From: Magnolia sinica
Taxonomy: Eukaryota > Streptophyta > Magnoliopsida > Magnoliales > Magnoliaceae
Reading direction: 5' to 3'
Assembly (NCBI RefSeq): GCF_029962835.1
Contig: NC_080582.1
Location: forward strand, 71,978,177-72,042,176
DNA: 64,000 bases
Below the pieces are notes generated by a model. That model was not told where the DNA came from. It made no database searches and saw only the letters and a list, made by a program, of their open reading frames with translations. Numbering within the stretch: position 1 is the stretch's first letter; each line of letters starts with the position of its first letter. The translations under genes were made by a program, and so were the position numbers. Of this stretch, positions 12,301-22,987 are shown piece by piece.

Positions 12301-14950
12301 TAAGATCGGGGCCTTCCGAGTTCCCTTTGCATGGATCTTTCCTGGATGTCGTCCATACTAACTATTCTTCTCTCTCTCGTTTTCAGTCTGGGGAGATTAG
12401 ATCTTACTGGAACCCTATCAACTGTCTTCATGACTGCGTTGGGTGACTGAAACAGAGTGCAGAGGTAATGCTCTGATTGCTGTTATCTTCTGCGGATTTC
12501 CAGTGGTTTTTTCCTTTTTTAGTTTTTTTAGACAAACCTTCTGTTTACTGACAACTGTGTTGTCACTGTTGAGGGGTTTACTTTGAGTATGTTGGAATTT
12601 GCTAGCGTGGAGCTGCAAATGAGGGTTCAGCAACATGTGCATGGAAGAGGATAGCAGTGCGGGCCCCTGGAAAGAAGTTTCTATAAAGAAAAATACCTTT
12701 TTACAACTGTTTGGATATCCCGCATTTGGTGGATGTGACAGAATGGGGTGGTCCGATCTGCTGTCTTCATCCCGTCCGGTTTTGCAGTGCATGGACTATT
12801 TTTTTTGGATTTGAAAATGAACGGGTCCCACTCCATAACATGTTTCCCACTGTTTTGTTGAATTTTTGGGATATCCCACATGTGTACTCTCTGTCTACCT
12901 TCTTTCTTACATTATCTTCTTCACAGTAATCTAAATTCTCACTTTACCTTCTGCATAATCGAGGTTGAATGGCTTTTTGGGCAGACGCATCTAAACAGCG
13001 GAGCATGTTCTGAAGAACGGCTTGCCTCTCATACATCTGGGCTGCATTGCCACATGGGTTGGCCTCTAGATGGGCTGGCATACATGCATGTGTTAATTAT
13101 TCTAATAAATTGAAAGAGTTAGGCTGTATATGGGTTGGCCTGAAGGTAGTTGTTTGACAGAGTTCATTTGAAAAATATATAATAGGAAAATCAGTTCCTT
13201 CTGGCTGTGTTTCAGTTGTTACTGAGGCTTGCTGATGGTTGGTGTATAAACTTTTACACTACTTTCAGCTTGCAAAGCAGAGCCAGGTTGGAGATCTATA
13301 TATTGTGTGGATGGTTGACACTTGACATTGATGATGGGAGATATATCCAGGGGTTGAAGGTGTGTGACATTCTACCATTGACATGAAATCCCAAAACTTT
13401 TCAATCGCCTGGATAGCAGTTTGGTCATTGCTTATACAATGGAATGTTGGAAATACGTGAGAGATTTCCAATCGTTCCTTCATTTGTTATGATGAGCTGG
13501 CATAAAAATCAGGCTACCTAACTCACTGGGAGTTTATTGATTTATGTGTAGGTAATGAAAAATTCCAAATAGGCACATTCATTGCACTTCTGTGCAACCA
13601 CATCATCTGATCGGTCTGATTTTTTAACCAGGTCATTTATACAGTGGGGCCCAGCAAATGAAAACTCTAAAACATAAGTTGGACATCTCACTTTTTATTT
13701 TTCTATTTTGGTATCCATCTTCTTTTTCAACTGTTCAATCTGGGAGGATCTTCAGCTTTAAACTGGCATGCATGCACACTATTAGTCTTCAGCTCATCTG
13801 ATTAGTTTGCCTTTCATTGCATATTTATGAGAATCAGTCGTCTATGGCTCATGCCTTTTGGAGCTTGTATACAGTTTTCTGGCTACTTCTTTTCTTATAG
13901 GCTTGGTGGTGCTATCAAAAGGTAGCATGATCTGTTATTATAGAGATAGTTTTGTTCCCAGCTTCCATTTTAAAAATTCTTTGGTCATTGTATATAGGCA
14001 GGGACTCTCTTCCAAATAATCTTGGCATACACGTCCGTGATTGAGGTATGTGTGATTTTATTGTTTATTAAAGACTATTTATCTTTTATATCAACTTATT
14101 CATTTCTGATAACTGCTTTCTATCAGTGGAATTGAAAATCTAATCATCACAAGGGCTGAAATGTTATTCCACTTGTAATATTATATACATGCATTAGGTC
14201 TTGTGAATGTTGGTGGTGATTTCTCTACCAAAGTGGTTTGAAGAATAGCACAATGTTTTTGTACTCTAACAGCTTTAAAAATTAATAATTCGATAGTTAA
14301 AGAGACTCATGTTGATTTCAATAATGTGGGAATCTACTTGCTCAATATATGTTATATCCACATCGTCTCATATGAATTTTTAGTATCATATTCATATTAC
14401 TTTACAGATAATGAATAGAATATTTTTTCTTCGGAAGTATTTATGTTTATCTATTGTGATTGTATGATCAGAAAAAAGGTTCACCATTGGCCAGTCCCGT
14501 TGTACGAGTGGTGATAATGCAGTAACTGCAGGCCAAGATGAGCGGTACACATGACTAAAATGGTGCATGTGTAATGCTCGTATGTAAATTTCAATTTCTG
14601 GTTTGAGTATCCCAATCATGTTAAAAGTGAATTGTGAACTGACAGTGCGGTATTACATGATGATGTTGTCGCAGTTCATAGACGATATTTTAATCTTTAT
14701 TTTTTTGTGTAGTGTGTTCATGTTTGTCTATTGTGAATTATCATCAGTAATGACCAGGGCATACTCCATATTGTCTTGTTTTAATAATTTGAGTTTGTTG
14801 GCACAACTGCTAGTATGAGAGAGATTTTGACTAAATGCTCTGTAGGTTGCGTTGTCCTTTTATGAACGTTATGGGACATGTTTTTTTAATACCAATGCGT
14901 TGTTATATCTGAACAAACAGAGTTACAAATGGAACCAGTGCGGTATTACA
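12301..14950. other. Left non-coding part of the Harbinger element
   Basis: No coding exon with recognisable motifs was found in these 2.6 kb. The composition (T-rich, with many possible splice sites) is consistent with a long 5' intron and promoter for the transposase. Confidence 0.4.
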
Positions 14951-15008
14951 CCTACTAGTGGATGCTGACTCAATTTTATACATTTGTTGTACAAGTGCAT
15001 GTAATAAT

Positions 15009-16405
15009 ATGGAAGGACATGGATGGATGGAAGAGGAGTTGGTTGCCTTTGCAGCTTCAGTTGCAGTGGCAACTACAGTGATTGTGATTGGAGAATTTTA
15101 CAATAGTCTCTTTCTTAAGATACCCTGGAGAGTTGGTGACTATGAAAGAAGCAAGATAATTAATGGGATAATTAGAGCCGGAGATAATGAGTGCATGGCA
15201 CAACTTCGAATGAAAAAGGATATTTTCTTTCATCTATGCTCGTTCTCAAGGATAGGAATCTGCTACCGGATGGAAAACATGTAACTATGGAGGAACAACT
15301 TGTCATGTTCCTCCATACAGTAGGACATAATGTGCGAAATCGTGTCATTGGGCATCGCTTTATATGGTCTGGACAAACCGTACGCTAATATTTTTCTAAA
15401 GCATTGGATGCAATTGTGGGACTATATCCTAAGTTTGTAAAACTCCCCAGTGCAGAAATACCCATGAAGATTTCATCCAATCCCAATTGGAGGACGTATT
15501 TTCAGGTATGGATCATGCTAATCACTGCTATTCAAGAACATTATTGTTATAAGATTATGTCACCTACTATTTTTTTCCTGATAAACCACTTTTAAATTAG
15601 GATTGTATTGGTACAATTGATGGAACTCATGCACCCGCTTATGTTCCTACGATGGACAGTATCACCTATCGTAACCGAAAAGGGTTTCTCTCGCAGAACG
15701 TAATGGCCGCTTGTACGTTTGATATGAAGTTCGTATATGTGCTGGCCAGATGGGAAGGTTCGGCCTCCGACGCATGCGTGTTACAGAGTGCATTGACACA
15801 TTCACATGATTATTTTACAATCCCAGAGGGTATTTAACCATGGAATAGAAGTTATTTTTTAAATGAATGAATGTTAAGTTACATATTGATAATTACTCGT
15901 AATTAATTGTAAGTAAGTACTACGTAGTTGATGCTGGTTATGCACATTCTCTAGGATTCATGGCCCCGTACCGAGGCGTACGGTACCACCTCAATGAATA
16001 CCACGCGGGTCGCAAGCCTTGCAACAAAAAAAAATTATTCAACTACAGATATGCTCAACTATGAAATGTTGTAGAGCGGATTTTAGAGTACTGAAAGCTC
16101 AGTTTCCAATCCTCAAGTCAGCTCCATCATATAACCTTTTAACACAACTGAAGATAGTTATCGCATGTTGTGTTTTACACAACTTTATCCGAGGATTTGG
16201 GAGAGATGGTATTGATGCGAATGAAGACTCCTCAACGGTTGTAGCGGATGGTATAAACCCATCTCCAGTTGAAATAGGTTCTCAAGAAGATGGCCAGATG
16301 GTTACAAATGCCACTCAACGTGAGAGAGATGAACGGAACAAGTTTCGAGACAATATTGCAACTAGGATGTGGAATGATTACCATCCTGTACGTCGGAGTT
16401 TATGA
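15009..16405 (+). pseudogene. PIF/Harbinger DDE transposase, inactivated
   Basis: Three exons are inferred: 15009-15505, 15601-15829 and 15914-16405, with GT-AG borders and conserved phase. The first begins MEGHGWMEEELVAF; an upstream in-frame ATG is at 14958. DDE motifs are visible: first D in DCIGTIDGTHAPAYVP (from 15601), second D in WEGSASDACVL, third E in NVVER just after NYRYAQL. The tail has VLHNFIR and NATQRERDERNKFRD. Damage: a frameshift near 15235, a TAA near 15386 where the family has an Arg-Arg-Tyr-Phe stretch, a TGA near 16059 (looks like CGA to TGA), and a one-base loss near 16080 just past the catalytic Glu. This is the nuclease of the transposon; here it cannot be made intact. 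Confidence 0.85.
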
Positions 16406-16661
16406 AAATGTCTCCTTTTTTTTATATAAGGGATATATGTCCTCGTTTTCCGTCACTCAATTATCTATAGTATACATTTCCCTGTTGTTTTAACAAAACA
16501 CCATTTTTCTACTCCATGTCAACTAATATTAAGAAATATGAATGTGTTAGCCTGTATGTTGCAAAATATTATTCAATTGTGCATGACAATCTGAGATTTT
16601 TCTGCTTATTTTAAAATTCTCATTTCAATCTATGTAAATATCCGAAGATTCGGACGGAGAT

Positions 16662-17816
16662 ATGTCACCTAACAAGAGTAGCCAACAATCAACGCCTATA
16701 AAACCATCCAGTCAGGAGCCACGTGTTACACCAAGGAGGACCCCGAGGAAAATTAAACAGAAATCAATTGTTGAAAATGTGTCTTCTAATGGTGTAATGC
16801 GATGGACTGATGAGATAGACGACTGTCTTATTGACACTCTTATGGAAGTTGTCGCAAATGGTCGTAAGAGTGCCAACAGGTTTAAGAAGGAGACATATAA
16901 GACGGTTGTCGATACTGTGAAGGGTGCCGTAGGGATATCGCTATAGGAGAAACATGTTGGGAATCGCCTTTGTACGCTGAAGAGGTTGTATTTTCAAGTG
17001 CACGAGACTTTAAGTGCTTCTGGTTTTGGATGGGATGAAGATTTGAAGGTAGTCACTGCTCCAGATGACGTATGGAAAGATTACATACGGGTGAGAATGG
17101 CAAAATATCCAAGTCTTAATATATTTAGTGTTGTTGTTTTTATTTATATTATCTAACATTGTATTGACACATTATATTGTCAATAGTCCCATCCATATGC
17201 ACAACATGTACAGGGCAAAGCAGTGCGGAGGTATGACGACTTGACCGTCCTGTTTGGGAATGATCGTGCTAGTGGACGTCGTTCAAGTACAGGCAACATT
17301 CCAGATTCTATGGCTTCTAAACGGTCTATGGATACTGATATTTCTCCGAGAACGTCTGTTGATTTGAATGACGATACGCTTGTGCTATCGAGTGACGATG
17401 TAGGAGACACTACGGGTGACATCCATTGGTCATATCATAGTCGTGACGGCGGCCACAGGGCCCACCGAAGTTCGGATGGAAACGAGAACAGTTCTGTGAA
17501 CACCGGCAGCACTTTGACGTTAAGGAAGAGAGCAAAACCAAGTCGTCCTTATGTAATTGGGCAAGGAATGAGTGAGGTTGCCGAAGCAGTGAAGTCACTG
17601 GCTATAACCATTTACCAAGGAAAGGACATGGTACGCATGTCGCAGATTCTTCTCGCCTTGGAGCAGATTGAAGGGCTGACAGAACATGAGATCCTTCGTG
17701 CTACAATGATTCTATCGAAAGATGAGCAACAGTCTGCCTCATTCCTTTCACTCCCCGAACACAGGAGGTTGGACTTTGTATTGATGCTACTTGCACCGGA
17801 CCAGTCCTTCGACTGA
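16662..17816 (+). pseudogene. Harbinger ORF1: Myb/SANT-like DNA-binding protein, one premature stop
   Basis: Exon 1 is 16662-17090 and exon 2 is 17187-17816 (ATACGG/gtgaga donor, caatag acceptor, phase 0). The N-terminus is basic and Ser/Pro-rich. The Myb_DNA-bind_3-type domain follows, with MRWTDEIDDCLIDTL, then EKHVGNRL, FGWDEDLKVVTA, VWKDYI, SHPYA and YDDLTVLFGND, as in plant proteins annotated L10-interacting MYB domain proteins. A Ser/Asp-rich linker and a helical C-terminus (LALEQIEGLTEHEIL, HRRLDFVLML) complete it. The frame is open except for one TAG at 16944-16946, which may be a CAG to TAG change. ORF1 proteins of this superfamily bind the element ends and help transposition. Confidence 0.8.
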
Positions 17817-18336
17817 GCACAGTCGGACGTATATAGACTTTGATATTTTGGATGGATGTTTTTTTTAGACATTTTCTGTTAGGACAAATTATTATTTTTT
17901 TGTAATTGTTGGTGACAATATGTGGATGAATGTGCTTGTTTAGAACAGGCAGTGGATATGGATATGCCTATATAGAACAGTATCTGTTGGTTGTGCTTGC
18001 TACTACATGATTGGCAGTGTTGGACAACCTGTCAACTGTATGATATTTTCACGACTGTTTACATTTTTTGAACTTGCAGACTATAGTTTGTTTGGACGTT
18101 TTTCTTATACACTGCATCACATGTTTTTATTTTTGGTTTACTCTGTCAGTGATCTTCATAAGGCCGGTTCAGGTGTGTGAGATGAAATACTTCAATACCT
18201 TGTAATATAATGATTGTTACAATAATATTTTACGTTATTTCTTCCGGTTTCTGAACAAGTAATGATATTAGAAATTGATCAACTATTTTTTGGTATATTC
18301 CACTCAGATATTGTTATATTATTTGACAATGTGCAG

Positions 18337-18762
18337 ATGGCAAAAAAGGCTTATGTTGTCTTCAACGGCCGACGCCCTGGAATATATTATGACTGGGAGG
18401 AGTGTCGGGTGCAAGTGGAGGGATTTTCACAGGCACGTTTCTGTGGATACAACTCTGCAATAAAGGTATTTCTTGAATGGTTTGAATGGTCTGAGAAAAT
18501 GGGGCTTCCAGCTGTCCCATGGGATGAGATTGTCAATGACCATGAGAGTGTTAGGTCGCAGCTTAGAGAGAACCGCAGTGCCATCTGCCTGAGTCGTACG
18601 TATGGACGGACCTCGGCAATGACCTCTTGTGCCCCATATGAATTTGGCACAAACAGACAAGGAGGTGCCCCAGACGTTGGAGACTGTGGGGCACTGCTAA
18701 GATTCATCTTTGGAATCTTGGTAATGGTTACTGTCATTCAGCTTATATCAAAGCTGAAGTAG
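18337..18762 (+). CDS. RNase H1-type hybrid-binding (viroplasmin-like) domain protein with C-terminal membrane helix
   Basis: The 141-residue frame is intact. The ATG at 18337 directly follows a possible 3' splice site (tgtgcag), and the frame is also open upstream to 18262. Residues 1-50 match the small RNase H1 N-terminal / caulimovirus viroplasmin fold: AYVVFNGRRPGIYYDWEE then CRVQVEGF, followed by a short WFEW helix. This fold binds RNA:DNA hybrids or dsRNA in RNase H1; no RNase H catalytic domain follows. A polar Ser/Arg linker leads to a C-terminal hydrophobic helix (LLRFIFGILVMVTVIQLI) with a basic end, suggesting a tail anchor. It lies about 0.5 kb downstream of ORF1, in the same orientation and inside the inverted repeats, so it is cargo or a third gene of the transposon. 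A captured host gene is the main alternative. Its function is unknown. Confidence 0.7.
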   Translation: MAKKAYVVFNGRRPGIYYDWEECRVQVEGFSQARFCGYNSAIKVFLEWFEWSEKMGLPAVPWDEIVNDHESVRSQLRENRSAICLSRTYGRTSAMTSCAPYEFGTNRQGGAPDVGDCGALLRFIFGILVMVTVIQLISKLK

Positions 18763-19552
18763 TGATATATAGTTTTGTTTGTATGGACATTAGTGGGGAT
18801 GTTTTGGACAACTTTCTGTTTACCTTTTTTGATGGACAGTATTATGGATGTTGATAATCGTTGTTTGGGTTGGAATTTTTTGTTCATATAGTTTTGGATT
18901 TCAGTATATGTTTACAACCCATCTGTTTGTTTTGTTCCAATAGATAATATTGCAGAGTAATCAGGTACCCCTATGCTATTTTCAAAGCAGCAGTGATATT
19001 TTTGGCCAGTGGAGCCCACAGTTGAACGGGGTGGATAAAACAACTATAGGAAGTGGGGACCACAAATGAACTGCTTGAATACGACAACTTCAAATAGTTG
19101 TGCCTTATAACACCGTCAGAAACTGGGGCCCGAAGATGAACGGCGTGGATGAATGAAAACGCTGTGCTATAGACGCACTGACGCACAACGTTATAGAAAC
19201 ATGTGCAAAAAGTGGAGCTCATATACTAAGACAGGGAGGAACATGTACCAAAGGTGGGGCCCACAACAAATTAACCAGAGACCGTCAGTCCACTCTTCTG
19301 TATCAGACATGCAATGGAAACAAACAAAATCAAACAGCCAATGCAGTGAAATCCGAAAATGAGGTGATGGACACCATAACACTGCAGTCGGTGTGATGCA
19401 CGTAATACACTTATAAACCAAACACGAGATTGCTGATTTGGTATAAGGTCCACCTAGAAGATTGTAGAAAACAAACATGTGACTGTAGTCAACTGTAATA
19501 TCAGCAATCATTAGAAATACAAATAAAATACCAATCATTACTTACTTTACTT
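18763..19552. other. Right subterminal region of the Harbinger element
   Basis: From about 19005 the sequence carries several spaced copies of a GTGGGGCCCACAA..GAACGG-like word (near 19010, 19050, 19120, 19255). These could be subterminal binding sites for ORF1 or transposase; this is inference. No gene is seen. Confidence 0.45.
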
Positions 19553-19587
19553 CCAAATACTGTTATTCAGGAAAACCAAATAGGCCC
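19553..19587 (-). repeat. Right terminal inverted repeat of the Harbinger element
   Basis: Read on the minus strand it starts GGGCCTATTTGGTTTTCC and continues to AACAGTATTTGG. TTA follows at 19588-19590 as the target duplication. Confidence 0.9.
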
Positions 19588-19601
19588 TTAAGTCCTTTGT
19601 T

Positions 19602-20130
19602 AGGCCGATTCCAATTATCGAGGCCGATTGTCAAGGACGATTCCGATTGTCAAGGCCGATTTCGATTGTCGAGGCCGATTCCAATTATCAAGGCCGATTC
19701 TGATTGTCGAGGTCGATTCGATTGTTGAGGCTGAGATTGATTATCGAGGTCGATTCTGATTGTCGAGGCCGAGTCCGATTGTCGAGGATGATTCCGATTA
19801 TCGAGGCCGATTGTCGAGGCCGATTCCGATTGTCGTAGCCAGTTGTTGAGGCCAATTTCGATTTTGATTGTCGAGGCCGATTTTGATTCCGATTGTCAAG
19901 GCCGATTCCGATTGTCGAGGCCGATTCCGATTCCGATTCCGATTGCTAAGGCCGATTTTGATTGTCGAGGTCGATTCCTATTCCGATTGTTGAGGCCAAT
20001 TATCGAGGCCGATTCTGATTGTTAAGGCCAATTGTCAAGGTTGATTCCGATTTCGATTGAGGCCGATTCCGATTGTCAAGGCTGATTATTAGTGCCGATT
20101 ATCAATACCGATTATGAGTATGTGACAGCA
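19602..20130. repeat. GCCGATTCCGATTGTCGAG minisatellite in LTR copy A
   Basis: Roughly 20-bp units built from GGCCGATT, CCGATT and GTCGAG words repeat irregularly for about 0.5 kb. The inverted counterpart in copy B is 52960-53345. Confidence 0.9.
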
Positions 20131-21770
20131 TAGTATCATCATACATGCCCATAAGCATCATTTGCATGTTTATTATGAGATGTGCTTGACCATTGCATAT
20201 GTCATTGAACAGGTTGTTATGAGACTCTGATAGGTGGAGGTTATCTCACATGAGCGCATGGTATGCGCAGGATTGATGAATGTCTGGATTGTATGACTCA
20301 TGCATCTTGCATTGTGTGTTATGATTACTATATGCCTTAGCGACATCGGAGTCATAGCCTCCATAGGCATATCGTAGATGGTCAGATGGGACACCAAAAA
20401 TATGTTATTAGCATTGGGCTGCCATATATGGCCCTAGGTGAAAATTCCTAAACCCTCTTGGTACTAGAGGATGCCCCAACGTCGAGACCGAGTGGATATA
20501 TATGAGCGCATGAGGGCCATATACCAGTAGGTCGCTTCTCCCACTGTGTCGTGGTTGGTTGCGAGGGAGTGTGGCCTTACCCGCCTGAGGAAGTAAGCAA
20601 TGCTAGGCTGAGTTTAACCAGCTTGAGGAATGGGTCCGCTATTGACAAGTCAGGCCCGATATTGGCAGCGGATAGTAAGGTCTCTTCCACTTACCCAGTT
20701 GTGCGCTTGATGGGGCGGCAGTTGGCGTAGAGTATATTAAACCCCGATGATGATCCTAGAGATGTACAGTACTGATTTGTGGAGCAGAAGTTGCATACTC
20801 AGCATTATATTCATTCATTCATCATTCACTCGGGCTAGTGGTGCGCAACTAATTGTTATGTGTACCTTCGCAATGGCCAGGATTTCGGTTGGACCGCGTG
20901 ACTAACCTGAGATCAGGAGTCTACCACATTGAGTCTGACTATCCAAGTTTAGGTATGGGACTGGTTTGGATAGAAGTCCCTTGTGATGGACCCCATAGCT
21001 TGCGATACTACGTACTATCATCCCGACTTCACGCTCTAACTTAATCATTTCATTCGTACCATATATTCCATTCCATCCGCGACATATGGCATTTTGGGTT
21101 GGTATGTTTCTCCATCTATATGACCCAGATGAGGCTGATGGTATTCGTAGCTCTTCCGAATTGTATATTGTATTGCATCCTCGGTATTTGATATTTGGCT
21201 CATTATGTCTCCGCATTGCATAACCGACCTACATTGCTCTCTCAGTTTATGACATTGTCTTGTTATGTCTTTTCATCGCATATCCTGGATGAGGTTGATG
21301 ATATTTTATAGACTTACTAGTATTTCTATTTACTCTGATATTACATTCTGAGCACGCATATACTGCTCACACACTGACACCACCCCCTAAGCTTTTTATA
21401 AAGCTCATGCACGATAAATGCATGCAGGTGACGTTAAGATGCAGTCGTAGCTGAGCAGGAGTAGGAGCGTGCAGCCGAGCTTTATGAAGATTTTATTATA
21501 TGCATGTATTTCCCTTTTAACATTGTACTCAAATATTTATATTAGTGAATATCCAGTGATGATTTTGTTCTTGTGATTTGGGTACACTTGTGGTTATGCT
21601 TCATATGAAACATATTCATGTTGAAAATCCTCCTTATAGGATCCTAGGATCAAAATCTGGTGTATAGGTGCTGGGAGCTGAGAACGGGGTACTACGGAGG
21701 CTGTCGGCACTGGATTCGGTAATCGAGAATGTTGTGAGCCCGATTTCCGAGTTTGGAGCGTGACATTATC

Positions 21771-22256
21771 AGTGCACAAAGAGTCTTTAAACAACTCATA
21801 CGATACTAGAAGAGAGTTCAACAATATACATGACTGATCTTCATATTTCATCGTTTCCTCCATATTCAATAGCTTGTAAACAAGCCTATTGAAGTTACTG
21901 ATGTATGCCTCAACGTCAGCCTCCTTCTTCATCTTCGGATTGAACAACTGTAGCTTCAGATACAAATGATTTTCAAGAGACTTCTTTGCATAAATGCTCT
22001 CTAACTTTGCCCATGTATCTGTTGCAGTCTTCTCTCTCATAACATTATAGAGGATTCTTTTGTTTAGAGGATTCTTTTGTTAGACACAACTAGATAGATA
22101 TAGTAGCTTTATTCGTTGACTTGTTCCATTCTCCTTCTAACATAGTTTTTAATCGCTTTCCAAGGAAAGTTTCGTATCGTTCATCTTAACGTTCTATAGT
22201 TCAATTTTATTTTTATTAGAATATTTTTCTACATTGAACTTCATATTAGATGTCAT
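21771..22256 (-). pseudogene. Copia-A gag, N-terminal half
   Basis: The likely start is the minus-strand ATG at 22256 (MTSNMKFNVEKY). After in-frame stops comes a clear copia gag core: NVMREKTATDTWAKLE, YLKLQLFNPKMKKEADVEAY and LLVSYELFKDSLCTDN. The frame resumes at 9582 (TTISVETVIS), directly proving that the solo LTR was inserted into this gene with a TTATC duplication. Confidence 0.85.
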
Positions 22257-22296
22257 TGATACCTTGCTTTCAGATTTGATATGCTTTCTAACGTTA

Positions 22297-22308
22297 GCTC
22301 TAATACCA
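22297..22308 (-). other. Primer-binding site of Copia-A
   Basis: On the minus strand it reads TGGTATTAGAGC, two bases after the LTR end ..CCCCAACA. It matches the initiator tRNA-Met 3' end except for one change. Confidence 0.8.
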
Positions 22309-22310
22309 CT

Positions 22311-22492
22311 TGTTGGGGAACTGTGTAAGCACATAGAGACAAATCAAGTAAAGTACATGCAATCGCATAATCAAGCTCAAACAAGAACAATCCAAATTTT
22401 ACATGAAAAAATCCTTGCGGAAAAAAACCACGGCACAAAGCAACGAGTAATGCACTATGAAAACAAAATTTACAAGAGATAGTAGCTTACAA
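22311..22492 (-). repeat. 5' LTR of Copia-A, truncated
   Basis: About 180 bp match the edge of the 3' LTR at 2494-2680 (from TGTTGGGGAACTGTG onward). The rest of the LTR is missing and is replaced by inverted pol sequence. Confidence 0.8.
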
Positions 22493-22770
22493 GCGAGGTA
22501 CAGGGATGATTAGAATGTTGCGTATGCCCTATTATGGATGAGGGAGTTTGTCTACTTTTCAAAAGGCCCTTGATGATGTCGATGTCGAAAAGTGAAAAGT
22601 AGCAATGTATAAGGAGATAAACTCTATGTACAAAAATGAGACGTGGGAGCTGGTAAAGCTTCTCATCGACTGAAAAGTGATGGAGTGCAAGTGAATTTTT
22701 AAAAAGAAATAAAATAGATACAAGACAAGGTTGGTAGCGAAATAATAAACTAATTAAGATGAAGCAAGTA
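22493..22770 (+). pseudogene. Inverted RT fragment of the Copia-A family
   Basis: Plus-strand reading gives blocks of the copia RT N-terminus (NETWELVKL, RYKTRLVA). The DNA matches the minus-strand RT region at about 7600-7800, including the stretch before RT (ctattatggatgag). It is therefore the same family in the opposite orientation, joined to the LTR stub. Confidence 0.75.
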
Positions 22771-22980
22771 TCATCAATATAAACATAATAGTCAGCTCCA
22801 CGAAGATTTCAATGATAGACATGGAAATTGTTATTCCCACTGTTTTGTTGGTGTGGCCCACCTGAGTTTTGTATCTAATTAGAATCATGTCCTAGTGTGG
22901 TCTTTCAAAATAGATGGACTGAGTGAATTTGTCATGAACATCTCTCTGGACCCTAGGGTCATAGGCAATTGCTCCCACCT
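22770..22980. mobile_element. Right arm of the palindromic MITE split by Copia-A
   Basis: It resumes with MITE centre wording (aaacataatag..gctccacgaag) and runs through ggtgtggcccacctgag to a terminus (ATAGGCAATTGCTCCCACC) that is the inverted form of 2215-2240. Confidence 0.6.
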
Positions 22981-22987
22981 CAATGAA

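Larger units (their letters stand above)
11941..19587 (+). mobile_element. PIF/Harbinger-type DNA transposon with three genes
   Basis: The termini are inverted repeats matching at 31 of 35 positions. The target duplication is TTA: intact on the right (19588-19590), TTT on the left (11938-11940). The uninterrupted site is seen in LTR copy B, where ccttccc-tta-ggcca is continuous (minus strand near 53360). Inside, all on the plus strand, are a leader exon (about 12180-12299), a DDE transposase (15009-16405), a Myb/SANT-like ORF1 (16662-17816) and an RNase H1-type domain protein with a membrane helix (18337-18762). Transposase plus Myb-like ORF1 is the standard Harbinger pair. The third gene is not part of the usual description. 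The transposase is dead, so this copy is not autonomous. Confidence 0.9.
9588..21765 (+). mobile_element. Very large gypsy-type solo LTR, copy A (contains the Harbinger element)
   Basis: The sequence begins TGTAAGGCCCGCATC and ends GGAGCGTGACA, the start and end typical of Tekay/Del-like chromovirus LTRs. A perfect TTATC duplication flanks it (9583-9587 and 21766-21770). A TATA-like box (tttttataaagc) at about 21393 lies about 370 bp from the right end. Subtracting the nested transposon and its 3-bp duplication leaves about 4.5 kb of LTR. No gag-pol is present, so it is a solo LTR left by recombination. It sits in the gag gene of Copia-A. A second copy, inverted, is at 50932-58786 and is collinear in all its internal arrays. 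Confidence 0.85.
2494..22770 (-). mobile_element. Copia-A: Tork-type copia retrotransposon with nested insertions
   Basis: The element reads on the minus strand. At the right is a truncated 5' LTR (22311-22492) with an initiator-Met primer site next to it. Gag follows (22256-21771), is interrupted by a 12-kb solo LTR, and resumes with zinc knuckle, protease, integrase, RT and RNase H (9582 to about 6110). The 3' LTR spans 2494-6094 and is itself interrupted. Wording such as a WLSQ..YLEKIL block and HFKLSSEQ in RT fits the Tork lineage of Ty1/copia. The right end is rearranged: beyond 22492 lies an RT fragment of the same family in the opposite orientation, so no clean target duplication could be assigned and the right border is approximate. 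Confidence 0.8.

Noticed and set aside
18337..18490. Caulimovirus-derived sequence, because of the viroplasmin-like domain
   Set aside because: Only the small N-terminal fold shared with cellular RNase H1 is present. No other caulimovirus domain is seen nearby, and the frame sits between transposon genes.
17410..18737. Minus-strand open frames opposite ORF1 and the third Harbinger gene
   Set aside because: They are antisense shadows of frames with recognisable domains on the plus strand.
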